Shown: in pieces, positions 25,846-37,940 of the stretch | How the letters are laid out: the number at the start of each line of letters is the position of its first letter | Numbering within the stretch: position 1 is the first letter of the stretch | Assembly: GCA_964017155.1 (NCBI GenBank) | Contig: OZ024857.1 | Location: 38,623,141-38,687,140 of the forward strand | From: Oasisia sp. SBJ-2009 | Lineage: Eukaryota > Annelida > Polychaeta > Sabellida > Siboglinidae | Reading direction: 5' to 3' | Length of the DNA stretch: 64,000 bases | Position numbers and translations under genes: made by a program | Notes under the pieces: model-generated | Told to the model about the DNA's origin: nothing | Databases searched by the model: none | The model's input: only the letters and a program-made list of their open reading frames with translations

Positions 25846-26260
25846 ATGGGAACAGTAAAAACAACACCACATTGCCATCGACCTTATAAAAATGCAGGTA
25901 TTGCGATCTTTATTACACTTTAACTCGATCCTTTCTCGACTCACTCTCAAAATATGAACTATCCAGACCTAGGACGTTTGAGACGAAGCCTGAGACCTGA
26001 CCTATTTTCCTACGGGGATTTGTCAACGTTACGCTCTCTTACTGTACAGCGTGATGTCTATTTACGGCGAGCACAATGGCGCATAACGTGCGGCACTCGC
26101 GTAGTTTACCATTCGCTTTTTTGGTGCTGAAAGGAGCTTAGAGCGGCGTCATTTTCGGCGACAACCTTTCAGATTGAGATAGACATCGAATAACATTAAC
26201 AGAACGCATGTGAGTCATATACACCTGTTATTATATGGCGCCAGTCGAACATGTGTGGCG

Positions 26261-26358
26261 TTGTCGCGCTTACATTTTTCCGATTGACATATCTGCGCGT
26301 GCGCGATAAATGTAAAATCATCAATGTGCAGCGAAACGACAAAGCATTTTTGGTATAA
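26261..26358. mobile_element. MITE copy 2, left part (split by a LINE)
   Basis: TTGTCGCGCTTACATTTTTC through GATAAATGTAAAATCATC and AGCATTTTTGGTATA matches the terminal region of the MITE at 3008-3490. The rest of the same copy resumes at 30129. Confidence 0.75.
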
Positions 26359-26520
26359 TAATAATACAATACTTATATAGCGCCCGATCAATTAAAATTG
26401 CTCTCAGGCGCTTTACAAACATACCTAAAAATAAATGTGTAAAGTATAAAATGTGTAAAATACCAAAAATACAGTATCTAAAAGCATGAAGATAACATTT
26501 GACAAATAGGAACAGAATAA

Positions 26521-26572
<52 letters not shown>

Positions 26573-26651
26573 AAAATACATAAATAAAGTAAAATTATTT
26601 TAAATACAGTAATTGATTTAAACATGATCAATTAAAACACAAAAAGTTAAA

Positions 26652-28013
26652 TTACAAAAAAGCTTGCCTAAATAAATGAGTTTTTAGAAGTGTCTTAAAA
26701 CTGTTTACTGTTGTGGCAGTCCTGATCAAAGACGGCAAATTGTTCCATAGAACTGCCGAGCAGACGGCGAAACGGTGATCACCGTGGGTGACAGTCTGTG
26801 AGGCTGGTATGGACAAAAGGGGCGGCTGCGAGGCAGATCGTAGAGTTCTGCTTACGTGTCTGTAGTTGAACAATTCACTCAGGTAGTCGGGCGCTACCCC
26901 ATTTAGAGCACAATAGGTCAATAGCAGCACCTTGTAGGTTGGTCTCAGATGAACTGGTAGCCAATGTAGTCGCTGCAGCACGGGTGTAATGTGATCGTAT
27001 TTCTTCGTACGCGTAATTATGCGAGCTGCACAATTCTGCACCCTTTGCAGTCGCTGCATGGTGTTGTTTGGTAGACCATAGAGGAGAGAGTTGCAATAGT
27101 CTAACCGGGATGTTACTAGTGCATGAACAAGTGTCTTACACGATTCATTTGTCAGATGTGGGCGAATTCGCCCAATGTTTCTTATCTGATAGTAACACAC
27201 CTTCACAATGTTAGCGATCTGCTGCTCCATCCTCAGGTTACAGTCAAATATCACACCCAAATTGCGCACGCACGATGTAGGTTGAATTTTATGGCCGGCT
27301 ACTGTCATATACAAATCAGCAGGCAGGCGGTCGCGTTTCTTCGCCGAGAAAAAAATTATCACCTCGGATTTCTCCATGTTCAGTTTTAAGTTGTTAGTTG
27401 TCAGCCAGGCAGCGACTTCAGCTACACACAGTTCTACCTTAGCAAGTGCCGTCACAATCGATTCGTCTCGATCAACAGCCAGGTATATTTGAAGGTCGTC
27501 AGCATAACAGTGATGGTTCATGCCATGTCTAGTAATAATCTCTCCAATCGGCGTTGTGTAGATACAATATAGGATAGGCTCTAGCACTGACCCTTGTGGA
27601 ACGCCACGCGTCACGACTGAACCACCCGACTCGGCACTTCCCACTACCACCTTCTGATTCCTCTCGCTAATATATGATGTCAGCCATGCAAGCGCCTTAT
27701 CGGTGATGCCGAATGACTGTTCAAGTCGAGTCATCAACAATTCATGCACGACTGAATCGAACGCGGCCGACAAGTCAAGCATTACAAGAATTGTTGTACA
27801 TTTCTTGTCCAGTGTCTCGGCAATGTCATTCTTGACACGGAGTAACGCTGTTTCAGTGGAGTGGCCACGGCGGTATGCCGACTGAAAAGGGTCGTGCAGT
27901 GCGTATTCATCAATGTGCATATTAAGTTGTTTTGCGACGACTCTTTCAACCAATTTTGATATAAATGGCAAGTTCGACACAGGTCGGTAGTTGTTCAAAA
28001 TGTCTTTGTCCAA
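26652..28013 (-). CDS. LINE reverse transcriptase domain and C-terminus
   Basis: This 453-codon frame begins NNYRPVSNLPFISKLVERVV (RT motif region 1-2), then LDLSAAFDSV (motif A, Asp), GVPQGSVLEPILY (motif B), CYADDLQIY (motif C, the YADD catalytic pair intact), a thumb region and the C-terminal RLHWLPVHLRPTYKVLLLTY and AVLWNNLPSLIR segments typical of CR1/L2-group elements. It is the 3' half of the LINE open frame; the 5' half is in another frame because of one extra A near 28020. Expected role is target-primed reverse transcription of the element RNA in the nucleus. Confidence 0.9.
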   Translation of the reverse strand: MDKDILNNYRPVSNLPFISKLVERVVAKQLNMHIDEYALHDPFQSAYRRGHSTETALLRVKNDIAETLDKKCTTILVMLDLSAAFDSVVHELLMTRLEQSFGITDKALAWLTSYISERNQKVVVGSAESGGSVVTRGVPQGSVLEPILYCIYTTPIGEIITRHGMNHHCYADDLQIYLAVDRDESIVTALAKVELCVAEVAAWLTTNNLKLNMEKSEVIIFFSAKKRDRLPADLYMTVAGHKIQPTSCVRNLGVIFDCNLRMEQQIANIVKVCYYQIRNIGRIRPHLTNESCKTLVHALVTSRLDYCNSLLYGLPNNTMQRLQRVQNCAARIITRTKKYDHITPVLQRLHWLPVHLRPTYKVLLLTYCALNGVAPDYLSELFNYRHVSRTLRSASQPPLLSIPASQTVTHGDHRFAVCSAVLWNNLPSLIRTATTVNSFKTLLKTHLFRQAFL

Positions 28014-29907
28014 CGTAGGTTTTTTTCAGGAGTGGTTTAACGATTGCATGCTTGAAGTCAGCAGGGACATGCGATGATGTAAGAGACGCATTTATCACAA
28101 CAGTGATTACTGGAACTAACTCAACAGAACACCGCTTTAGAAGCCACGTCGGTATTGGATCTAATTCACACGACTTAACCGGAACGGTTGTAACTAATCG
28201 CCCAACGTCCAATTCACTGACAGTCTCAAAGCAGACTAGTGGGACACCACCGAATGCAACGTCGTTGTTCATAGCTGCCAACATAATGTCTGGATGATCT
28301 TCCCCACAGTCGACATTGTCATCCCGGATATTACACCCTTTCTCAATGAATTGATCACCAAATCGCTGCGCCATGACAGCCGGACACACATGCGATGGCA
28401 TTGCTGTTACACCACCATTTCCCATGAGGTTCTTTGTAATGCGAAATAGTTGTTTTTGGTCATTCTTGCAGTTGGCAATCTTTGTCGTATAGTAGTTTTT
28501 CTTCGCATTAACCAGCATGTTGTTGAAGACGACGCATTGAGCACGATACGCCTGCCGATGTACCTCAAGACGGGTTTGCAGCCACTTGCGCTGAGCTCGC
28601 CGTCGACGCTGTTTCTCGTCCCGGAGCTCATCAGTGTACCACGGACAATCCGGTCGCAATGTTATGGTCATCGTCCGCTGCGGGGCATGGTTGTCAACAA
28701 GGCGACGTAACCCATCATTGTATGCGGCAACTATGTCACCAACAGAGGCAGCACAGTTTATCTCGTCATGCAAAGAGACAATGTCACGTTTAAACTCCTG
28801 AAGACAGATATGATGCAAACGCCAAAAAACTACCTCTTTACGCATTCGTGCAGGCTTTGCAGCATTTACACAAAACATGATGGCCATGTGGTCACCGGAT
28901 ATATTCCCATGCGTGTCACATAAGCACGGGTCGTAAACACTCGGTCGTGAAGGAATCATTGCGGTGTTGTTTCGAACGATAACAACATCCAGGAGGTGAC
29001 CTTTATTGTGCGTGGCATCTGTGACTAACTGGCGTATGTCCCGGTCAGAGAGCATCTCCGAGAAACGCCGTGCATCAGGATCTGATACAATGTCAAGATG
29101 GAAATTCACATCACCGGTAATAACGATGTCATGTGGGTCCAGCATCACGGTGTCCAAGTATGTTGACCATTGCTCAAAGAAAATATTCTGTGTGAAGCCA
29201 TTCCGTTTAGACGGTGGAGGGCGATATAGCACTCCCAATCTGAATTTGGCGTCACGTGTTGTAATATAATTGTCAGCATGTTCGAAGTGGGTGAAGTTAA
29301 AACTTGACCTCACACTCTCAACTTTCATGCCGGACTTGTACATTAGACCCACGCCACCGCCGCGGTTTAGGGCAGGGCTTCACGGTGTGTCAAACTTGTA
29401 GCGAGGAGTATGTAGAAATGTGTAGCCAGATGGCACAAGTTCTTTTATCACGTAATTGTCAGTGTCGACCCCAAGCCAGGTTTCTGTCAACGCTAATATG
29501 TCAATGATCCTGGAAATGACCAGGTCAGCCAGCGATGTAGCCTTATTTCGAACTGACTGAGCATTCAGACAACACACTGTCAGTGGAACGCCACATGTAT
29601 ACTGTTTACTACATGTACTCGTTAAGTCACGTACTCTAGGTACGGGCTTAGCAGGTGCTGTTGGTCGTGAAGATACAATTACACGTATCGGTCGTTGTTT
29701 ACGTGCACCCCCACGACAACCTCGATGGGTGGGCCGGTGGAGTGCCACCCCTGCTTCACAAGCAGCTCTCCAGGCAGCACTGTTAAGTCTACAGTGTCTG
29801 TGACCGCTGGGCCGTAACCGATACAGGTGGTCTCTGGTCAAGGTGGGTGTGTAAACAATGTCCACTGGACGGTAACACATGACTGATCGCCAAATTGTCA
29901 ATGTCAC
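28014..29907 (-). CDS. LINE N-terminal region and endonuclease (one in-frame stop)
   Basis: The frame opens with a basic region containing HRGCRGGARKQR, then endonuclease motifs: LNAQSVRNKATS, ALTETWLG (catalytic Glu), GGGVGLMY, VLYRPPPS, VITGDVNFH (Asp/Asn motif), and SGDHMAIMF (Asp-His). A linker follows, ending in CELDPIPTWLLK and the start of RT (VKPLLKK). A TGA at 29382-29380 interrupts it between the TETW and GGGVG motifs; CGA to TGA decay is a simple explanation. The same basic motif is in the LINE at 60005-63696, so the two are related. Confidence 0.85.
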
Positions 29908-30128
29908 ACAGGTGCAATCACAAATGTAAGTCAGATAAAATAGTAGAAAGGCACAAACACTTGATAAAATAACTCACACCAGCGTTCTCCTTGTGTATTC
30001 ATAAAGCACATATAAAAACTTGAGCGCTGTAGACTGGGTAAAAGTAGCAGAATCAGCTGTAGTTATGGAGAGCGTCAATAGGTGCAGCCACACAGGCGCG
30101 GACCAATACGGCATAGAATACAGAATAC

Positions 30129-30488
30129 GGTATAAAAGCCACGGGCTGTTCGTTAACTCTCCTGTGATTATTACTGTGAAGAGTTGCTTAAAATGTCGTT
30201 CAATACAATAATATCTTACGTTTGTTTAAATCACTGTCACAGATTATGGCGCACTACAGTCACGTGATTTATGCTTGCTATCAAAATATGCATCAACACT
30301 TGTTTGCCTCCCTTCATTTGCGATAAATAACTTCGCTGAGAGGTTATATACATCCTAATGAACAACCCGTAGTATTTATACCATAATTGCTTTGTCCTTT
30401 CGCTGCACATTGATGATTGTACATTTATCGCGCATGCGCAGAAACGTCAATCGGAAGGTTTATAACGCCGGGAAAATGTAAGCGCTAC
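30129..30488. mobile_element. MITE copy 2, right part
   Basis: It resumes at GGTATAAAAGCCACGGGCTG and ends at AAAATGTAAGCGCTACA, matching the MITE at 3008-3490 in inverted orientation. Together with 26261-26358 it makes one full MITE of about 460 bases. Confidence 0.75.
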
Positions 30489-30699
30489 AGCGACTGGCGC
30501 ATGGGCGTCGATCGGTAAGCGACGTGTCCCTCCATTTTCATCCTGTGGGGGACAGCATAGGAAATGTCTCCCCACCTTTTCAGTTCAGAAAAACAAATCC
30601 GCGGGCATTTGGCGAAATCGACTGATCACTCCTCTCTGTTAAGGGCCCCTACATATGCTTGGTATAATACAAATTAATAAACTTAGACGTTCCGACTAC

Positions 30700-32420
30700 C
30701 CGTGGAAAATCACTAGATAAATTACTTGGATGCCCGCAGCGCGCAACTTGATCTTAGTCCAGTAAATATTCATCATGCCGGGCTCTATAATTTTGCACCC
30801 TTTTGTTGATATATTTGCTTTCCCTCTCTTCGTGTGATGGATGGCTTTCTCAATCTCTGCCTTACTTGATCTTTCGCAGTTTTTCTGGAGTACTTCTTCA
30901 GCTGGTGCGATATCTGGAGGGTTTTGAGGTGGTGGCCGGTTCAGCAGTTCTTCAAAACGTTCTCTCCAATTCTTCAACTGGTCTTCATCACTGGTAAGTA
31001 CACTGCCATTCTTATCTTTGATGGGTGTGTCTGTGTGCATGTACTTTCCTGCTAACCTTCGTGTTATATCATACAGTTGTTTCATGTTTCCTTGGGCTGA
31101 TGCATCCTCTGCTTCCTTGGCTAGGTCTTCAGTGAAGTTTGCTTTATCTGTATTTACGCTGTTCTTGACTGCTCTGTTTGCCTCTGCTTTTGCTGCTCTC
31201 GTTCGGCTGTTGTTAATTGTGCCTTTCTTTTCCTTCCTCACTTCACTTAGTAGACAGTGTCTGCAGAAATCCAGTCTTTTTGTTGGTATTTCTTCTTTCC
31301 CAGAACTTCCCAGAATTTCTTCTTTCCCAGATGTATGTGCTGGTCGGAAGGTCTCTGTTGTCACCCTGTTCTTTAGGAAGTCCACATTGTACTGTGTTAT
31401 GGTGCTCTTCTTGATTTATCTCTTCTTTAGCGTCATCTTCATTCTGGCCAGCACTAGATGGTGGTCTGAGGCTGCATCTGCCCCTCTCTGCACTCTCACA
31501 TCCTGCATTGATCTTCTGAACTTTCGTCCTATGCAGATATGGTCGATTTGATTTTATGTTCTGTGGTCTGGTAATACCCGGGTTGCCTTATGAGTCCTGC
31601 GATGCTGGAACACGCTGCCTCCGATGATCATGTTGTTAAATGCACAAAAGTCAGCCACCATCTCGCCATTTTCATTCATTTTGCCAAGTCCCTGTCTGCC
31701 CATGATTTTTTTCATACCCGCTGTTGTCTGATCCGATTTTGGAGTTCAAGTCTCCCATGAGTATTGACATGTCCTTCTCTTTCCGTTTGTCACACAATGT
31801 TTGCAGTTTGTTGTAAAAATCCTCTTTTGTTTCTTCATCCTTGTCGTTTGTGGGTGCGTAGCACTGAATGATGTTGAGCTTCATGTTTTCTTTCTTTATT
31901 TTGAACGAGGCATAGATGATCCTTGGTCTCGCTGCTTCCCAGCTAATGAGAGCATTCTGACAACATGAGTGCCACGCCTTCTGTATGATGTGCATCTTCC
32001 TCTTCATGCCCCGAGTACATAATCATATCTCCCGTATTCAGTCTGACTTGTCCCGACTGTGTCCACCTCGTTTCACATAGCCCTAGTACTGTGATGTTGT
32101 AGGTCCGTCGTTCCCTTGCTATGTGGGCTGCTTTGTTTGCTTCGAACATGGTTCTCACGTTCCATGTTCCAATGTTTGAGATTTTCTTGGAAGACAAGAA
32201 TGGTATCGGCGATGTAGCTTCCTTGCGGCTTTCACTGCATGGCGTCATACTCTCACCAGGAGGCCCTCCTTCTCCCAAGTTCAGTAGAGTTCCTTTGGTC
32301 GATGTTTTCGTAACAATTTGGTTTTTTACGGGAAAGGGTTGTTAGCCCTGTGCCCAACCCTCCTCCTTTCTCAGCCGGCCTTGGGACCGTCCATGGCAGA
32401 GGTTTAACACAATTTACAAA
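30700..32420 (-). mobile_element. RTE-like LINE fragment: endonuclease and start of RT
   Basis: On the minus strand are GTWNVRTMFEANKAAHIARE, LCETRWTQSGQ (catalytic Glu), YSGHEEEDAHHTEGVALML, IQCYAPTNDKDEE, ILMGDLNSKIGSDNSGYE and, in broken frames, an Asp-His motif region, then a linker (LYDITRRLAGKY, LKNWRERFEELLNRPPPQNP). The family resembles BovB/RTE endonucleases. Only the beginning of the RT region is left (KAEIEKAIHHTKRGKAN), so the element lacks its 3' part, which is unusual for a LINE. Several stops and frame changes are present. Confidence 0.75.
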
Positions 32421-32828
32421 GTATGGATCGGCCGAAAGAACAGTGCTAAATAATAAACTACTCAGCGTCAAAGTTAAACTTGTTAGGTCTGCACACACAT
32501 ACGCGCACGCATACGAACACACACAAACGAATACGTAAGAAGGTGAAAAGCATAGTTCATTAAAGATGAGGATGTTGATGTAGAATACGGTAATGACAGA
32601 TGGCATTTTGACAAAGAACATGAAGAAAAGACCGAAGAAGGTGCTATATAAAGGTAATATGATTCGAATGAAGATGGCGACGAAGAAAATGTTTTATGTG
32701 ATTGTTATTATTAAGATTATAATTATGAAACTGATGACGATAACAATGAAAACGGATCGAATATTAAAGGATGGTGTGAAGACGATAATATTGATGACAA
32801 CGACAACGTTGAGGGTCCTCCTCAATCT

Positions 32829-33164
32829 CTGAGGAGGAGGACACTGAAACTGACTGAGGAGGAGGACACTGAAACTGACTGAGGAGGAGCTAGGACACTG
32901 AAACTGACTGAGGAGGAGGACACTGAAACTGACTGAGGAGGAGGACACTGAAACTGACTGAGGAGGAGCTAGGACACTGAAACTGACTGAGGAGGAGCTA
33001 GGACACTGAAACTGACTGAGGAGGAGAACACTGAAACTGACTGAGGAGGAGGACACTGAAACTGACTGAGGAGGAGGACACTGAAACTGACTGAGGAGGA
33101 GGACACTGAAACTGACTGAGGAGGAGGTCACTGAAACTGACTGAGGAGGAAGACACTGAAACTG
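32829..33164. repeat. 25-bp minisatellite with 29-bp variants
   Basis: The unit is ACACTGAAACTGACTGAGGA plus GGAGG; some units carry an extra CTAG. Upstream (32580-32820) the plus strand is rich in GAT/GAA codons, suggesting an acidic coding remnant, but stops make this unsupported. Confidence 0.95.
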
Positions 33165-33382
33165 ACATTTACTACACGAACGACTACAACATCCTCACCG
33201 CAATTTAATTTGTAGAGTCATTAAAATAAAACTAAACAATTACAAATGTCAATGTTAATTATGTTTCTGTCACTGAAACTGACATTTACTACATGAACGA
33301 CTTCGACATCCTAATTTGTAGAGTTATATTAAAATAAAACAAAACAATTAAAAGTGTCAATATTAATTACGTTTCTGACTCA
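33158..33382. repeat. Tandem duplication of about 110 bp
   Basis: CTGAAACTGACATTTACTAC through AATTTGTAGAGT and TTAATTATGTTTCTG occurs twice in direct orientation, beginning inside the last minisatellite unit. Confidence 0.85.
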
Positions 33383-33424
33383 TCGATTGTATTTGTTACA
33401 CAAAAGCTAAAACTAGCGTACGTT

Positions 33425-33845
33425 GCAAATAACGTTTTTTGCCTAACGTTAGCAGAACGTGTTTTGTAAAGACTTCCTGCTAACGTTAGCCAATAACGTT
33501 ATCTGAAACGTTATCAGAATGTAAAGAGAACTTTCCAAAAAACGTTCTGGTAACGTTTGGCAAAAAACTTCTGCTATTGTTAGGCAATAACTATATCTGT
33601 AACGTTAACGGATCGTAAAGAAAACGTTCCAAAAAGAAACGTTCTGCTGACGTTAGGTAATAATGTTCTACTAACATCTGTACCGTTAACGGAACGTAAA
33701 GAAAACTTTTCCATAAACACGTTCTGCTAACGTTAGGCAATAACGTTATCTGTAACGTTAGCGGAACCTATAGAAAACTTTAAAAAAACTTCTCTTAACG
33801 TTATCACTAACGCTATCGTAACATTATCATTAACGTTCTGGGGAC
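33425..33845. repeat. Irregular tandem repeat rich in AACGTT/TAACGTTA
   Basis: Units of roughly 60-75 bases contain AACGTTCTGCTAACGTTAGG, CAATAACGTTATCTGTAACG and CGGAACGTAAAGAAAAC. The motif AACGTT is itself a palindrome and occurs many times. No gene is seen. Confidence 0.8.
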
Positions 33846-33866
33846 CTGTTTTTGTTAGCTTGGAAC

Positions 33867-34331
33867 CTAGGCCTCTAGATGCCGCGAACGTTTGCTGTGT
33901 TCCACATAATGGTCATAGATCGCCTCTTGTCGCGACGGATGCGGAACATTAACGTAGTTTGAAAGTAAAATGTGCAGTCTCGTTATAGTTGGCTTGGCCT
34001 TTTTTCACTCTGGGCTCAATCACCTGTAGCTTGAATGGCAGCGGTAGGTTTGCAAATCCGCATGCAATGCAATCCACTTGTTGGCATACCTCAACGCATT
34101 AGGCGTTTTTACAGCTAGTTTCTCAATCGGGTTATCGTGAACTGCTTGAAAGTATTTGACCTGCAACATTTTCTGACGAAGCTGGCTATTAGCAAACACG
34201 CAGCTCAATATCGACAATCGTCATGAGTCGCTGACTGGCAGTTGACTGCTCTATTATAATTCCTTTGTTAAGCGAGTAAAGGCCAGGAGGTTTCATGTGT
34301 TTGGTTCTCAGCCAAATTGACTTGTCTGTCG
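33867..34331. repeat. Upstream part of duplicated locus, copy B, first piece
   Basis: This piece matches 17690-18125 (for example TTTCTCAATCGGGTTATCGT and GCTGACTGGCAGTT). It ends at the target duplication TGTCG (34327-34331) of the LTR complex and continues after it at 56710. Confidence 0.8.
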
Positions 34332-36614
34332 TGTTACGTGATTATGTCCAAGACATGCTGCCATCTAGCGAATGGCGGCGCGACTATAAAATATAGTTGT
34401 GTGTCGAGTTGACGCGTCAGAACACATGTATGTCTGCTGGAGACCCTTTGTCTGTTAAAGGTTGACAATCATTTCGTTTTGCCCATCGCCAATCCTTTTC
34501 TTTTATGTCCTGATGTGTAATGTTTCAATAGTTTAACTAGTATGCGCAATCAGTTTAATTTTAAAATGCGTACTTATCTTTTTTTATTCGGCAAAAAAGA
34601 ATCGTCGTTACACCGGGTATAACTGACGAAACCATTAGCCGGTGTAGACGTCCTGCCCTTTTTGGGTCACGTGTTTTATACGAGATCGGCATCCTATGGC
34701 ACAATAACAAACCGCATGTGCTTTTGCGTGTCGTGACGAACGTTCCGAAGTGTTTCTTCTGTGAAGGTATGTATTAAGTGTTTTATTGCAGTTAGCAACC
34801 AGGGCGAGTAGTCGTGGGCTAATTCAACAAGAACTGCAACTTGTGAACTTCATTATATATTGGATTCTCTAACTTGTTAGATTATTTTTAAAGTTTGACA
34901 GTCGGCATCGGCATCGCTTAGTCTCAGCCAGATACACTCATACAGCCTTTATTTATAAGTTTATATGTATTGTATTTGATAACGCAGGATCTTGTTCATA
35001 AGCTGTGTAATTGCAAAAGTACATATCTAGAGAGTGTAGATGACGTTAGGGACGAAATGATATCTCATTGGCTTCGGAACGTTGGCAGTAGCTAGGCTCC
35101 GGGTGATGGTCACCGTGGGGAGCATCCGTTATCTCGTGCAACAGAACGTCAAACGAAGAATTATGTTGGTTATCACAATTATTTAAACAGTGTTTTGTGA
35201 CTCACATTTTACTATGATTGCTGGATGTTGCTGATTTGCATTATATTTTATATAATAATAATATTATAATTATATAATAATTAAAAAATGTATGACAACC
35301 ATGATGGTGATGAATTTATTCAATATACAAAAAGGTAAACATGAATATAAAATGCTTGTATAGCTACTAGCCAGTGTACACCATATGCAAGTATTACACA
35401 TAACATTCTTGCACTTGTTTCCATTGTGGTCAGTGATGCCTGGCTGTAGTCTATGTAATACCTGATACCTTTCAACTCACATATGCCAGCTGTTCTAATC
35501 TTTATCTTTTCATCACAGCAATATATGAATGCATAATACAACTCAAATTATGATATATTAGTATGGGCCACACTACAATGCAAGTGAGACGAGGCAGAGG
35601 AGGGACTAAGATTAATGCAATCACTTGTGTCGGGCAAATGCATGGAGGATACGTAGTTTGCAAGAGGCCAACGTCTGATCACTCCAAGTGAATTAAACAT
35701 TTTAACAATCAACAATGTATAAATTTTATAAATATTTTAATATGCCCATTTCAATACACATTTGCTTTCATTAGCATTTTCATAATATCTCGGATATGGA
35801 AAACTAGGATAACCTTTGCAGTTGTGTAATGCATGTTATACTAAGTGTGTCCAGTCCAGTGTCCACACAGACTTCGGTCAACACCTTTAAAAAACTATTC
35901 AGCATACAACAATAACTCAGAAATAAATTTATAAAATCAATTATTATTCATTCTGAAGAAGGTAGACATGTTTGAATATTCAGTGAAGGAAATATACTGT
36001 TGGCATCACAACAACACCTTATTTTGTCACTTCCAACATTTACTTTGACATCCAGCTAAGCCATAAAATGTCAAATATAACATGCAGTAGTTATTACATG
36101 ACATACCCTGACACAAAATTGTATATTGAAAATAAAACAGAAAATATGAATGCGCTATGCTTGGGAGTAAATATAATTCTATAATAATATATAAGATGTA
36201 GGGCATCCCTACATTTAAAAATAGCATGGTAATTTTACTTTCATGTAATGACAATACAGACCTAATAAATTACAACCCTGCTTAGATATCAACCTGTACA
36301 TGCTGCTGTAGCCAAATATTTCTTGCTGCCTTTTTTGTGGAATGCTTTAGGTCATACATAAAATATTATGTTATACAGCTGTAGATTTATTGATTATGGC
36401 AAAGAACACTCCATAATGACAACTCTAATACCATGATGCCAGTTTTTGTTTACTGAGTTTGAATATTATGCTTTTCTTTTCAGGTCAACACTCACCAGGA
36501 AACTGAACACCACCACTAGGTCAACAAGTTAATAAGCTATATACCATCCAAGATCCCGGACAAGATTCCACAACCATGGGCTGTGCAAGACGCAGATCAA
36601 ATGTCATGTGAATA
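34332..36614. other. Start of outer LTR, then AT-rich sequence without a supported gene
   Basis: The first few hundred bases should belong to the outer LTR; where the LTR ends and foreign sequence begins cannot be seen because no second copy exists in the window. GTGAAGGTATGT near 34764 and TTCTTTTCAGGTC near 36482 look like a plus-strand donor and acceptor, but no protein frame supports them. Confidence 0.35.
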
Positions 36615-37886
36615 TCAACCGAGTGATCTCAGTCGTGTGTTGCATCCATAACAGACTCCCCTGTACTGATGGTGTGTGCACTGACTTCCAGGCCAGTCAG
36701 TTACCAAAACTGAACAGAGACCCATATAGAATGCAGGTTGCTTGACATGCGAATATGGTGATATCTGACTAGCTTTGCAGTTTGTGGTAGAACAGTGGGT
36801 ACCATGGTCTGGCAAATATGGCATGAGCCTTCGGTCAACCTCTCTCAACACTATAAGATAGGTTCGGCATTCTTTGGTGAACTTCATCGGCTTGGATATC
36901 GATGGCATTACTGTGTTACTTAGTTCACTCTCTTTAATGGTACTGCATGCCAGGTACCTGACATTTTCTGTGCATCCACATCTACCTGTGCAAGAAACAA
37001 AGTGACAATTAACATGGCTGTGACATTTATGATATCATATGTGATGATACATTTAGCAAAAGTCAATTATAGAATTGTTTGGTATTTGGTATTCATATCG
37101 TAAACTCTACATGCCAGATATGTTACACTTTACTAAGATCTGTTAAATCAAACAACATATCTACTAATGTAGGAAGCATTCAGCCACACTTATGTTATTA
37201 TGCAAAGACTAACTATATAAAGTAATAATATCTACCACTATCTGTAGCCGGTACTCTTCATACAGGTGAGTAAACACATACCCGGGGTAGTGATTGCACA
37301 TGTAACTCTCAGCCACATGGCGAGGACCATGACTAGTGTAATCATCATAATTATAGTTAACTTAGTGTACTTTATTTGTTATTATTGTTATTTAATATGT
37401 ACACATTACATGTATATAGTATGTATATGTACTTTGTATCTAGAAAGTCAAATATTTCTAAGACAATTACTTCAGGAGTTAACCAGTTAAACTTTGTCAC
37501 ATTGTAAATATTTTGGACAAGTCATTTATAAAATCTTGTCAGATGAGTCTGCCATTCAAGCCAAAGTGAAACTTGTATGCAAACTTGTCAAGAGAAATAT
37601 GTTTAATAAAACATCAATTTGTGTTCTACTGCTGTAAAAAATAAGATATTTACAGCATGTTTCAGTAATATCCATAATGCATGCATTATGAGTAAACTTT
37701 ACAATTTTAGGTAAATTGCCAGGATTTTGTAATGTCATTTCGGGTAAAGGCATCATTTTAAAGCCTAATAAATGGGATTAATGTTTTTTAACTAACCAGT
37801 ATTTGACATACTATGTATTTGTGCTGGATATTTTTGTGAATGAATGAATCGTTATAAAAGTAACTGTTTGTTTATATATATATCTA

Positions 37887-37940
<54 letters not shown>

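Larger units (their letters stand above)
26359..30128 (-). mobile_element. Nearly full-length LINE (CR1/L2 group), about 3.8 kb, inserted in a MITE
   Basis: The element runs on the minus strand from about 30128 to an ATTATTATT-type tail at 26359. GGTATAA at 26352-26358 and 30129-30135 is a probable target duplication. It encodes an apurinic-type endonuclease followed by reverse transcriptase. Only two clear lesions are seen: a TGA at 29382-29380 where related elements would have an amino acid, and an extra A in a run of seven at 28026-28020. The 3' untranslated part includes a TA tract (26530-26566). Confidence 0.85.

Noticed and set aside
32579..32820. Acidic coding exon in front of the 25-bp minisatellite
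   Set aside because: The frame is rich in Asp/Glu codons but contains several stops and no supported splice sites.
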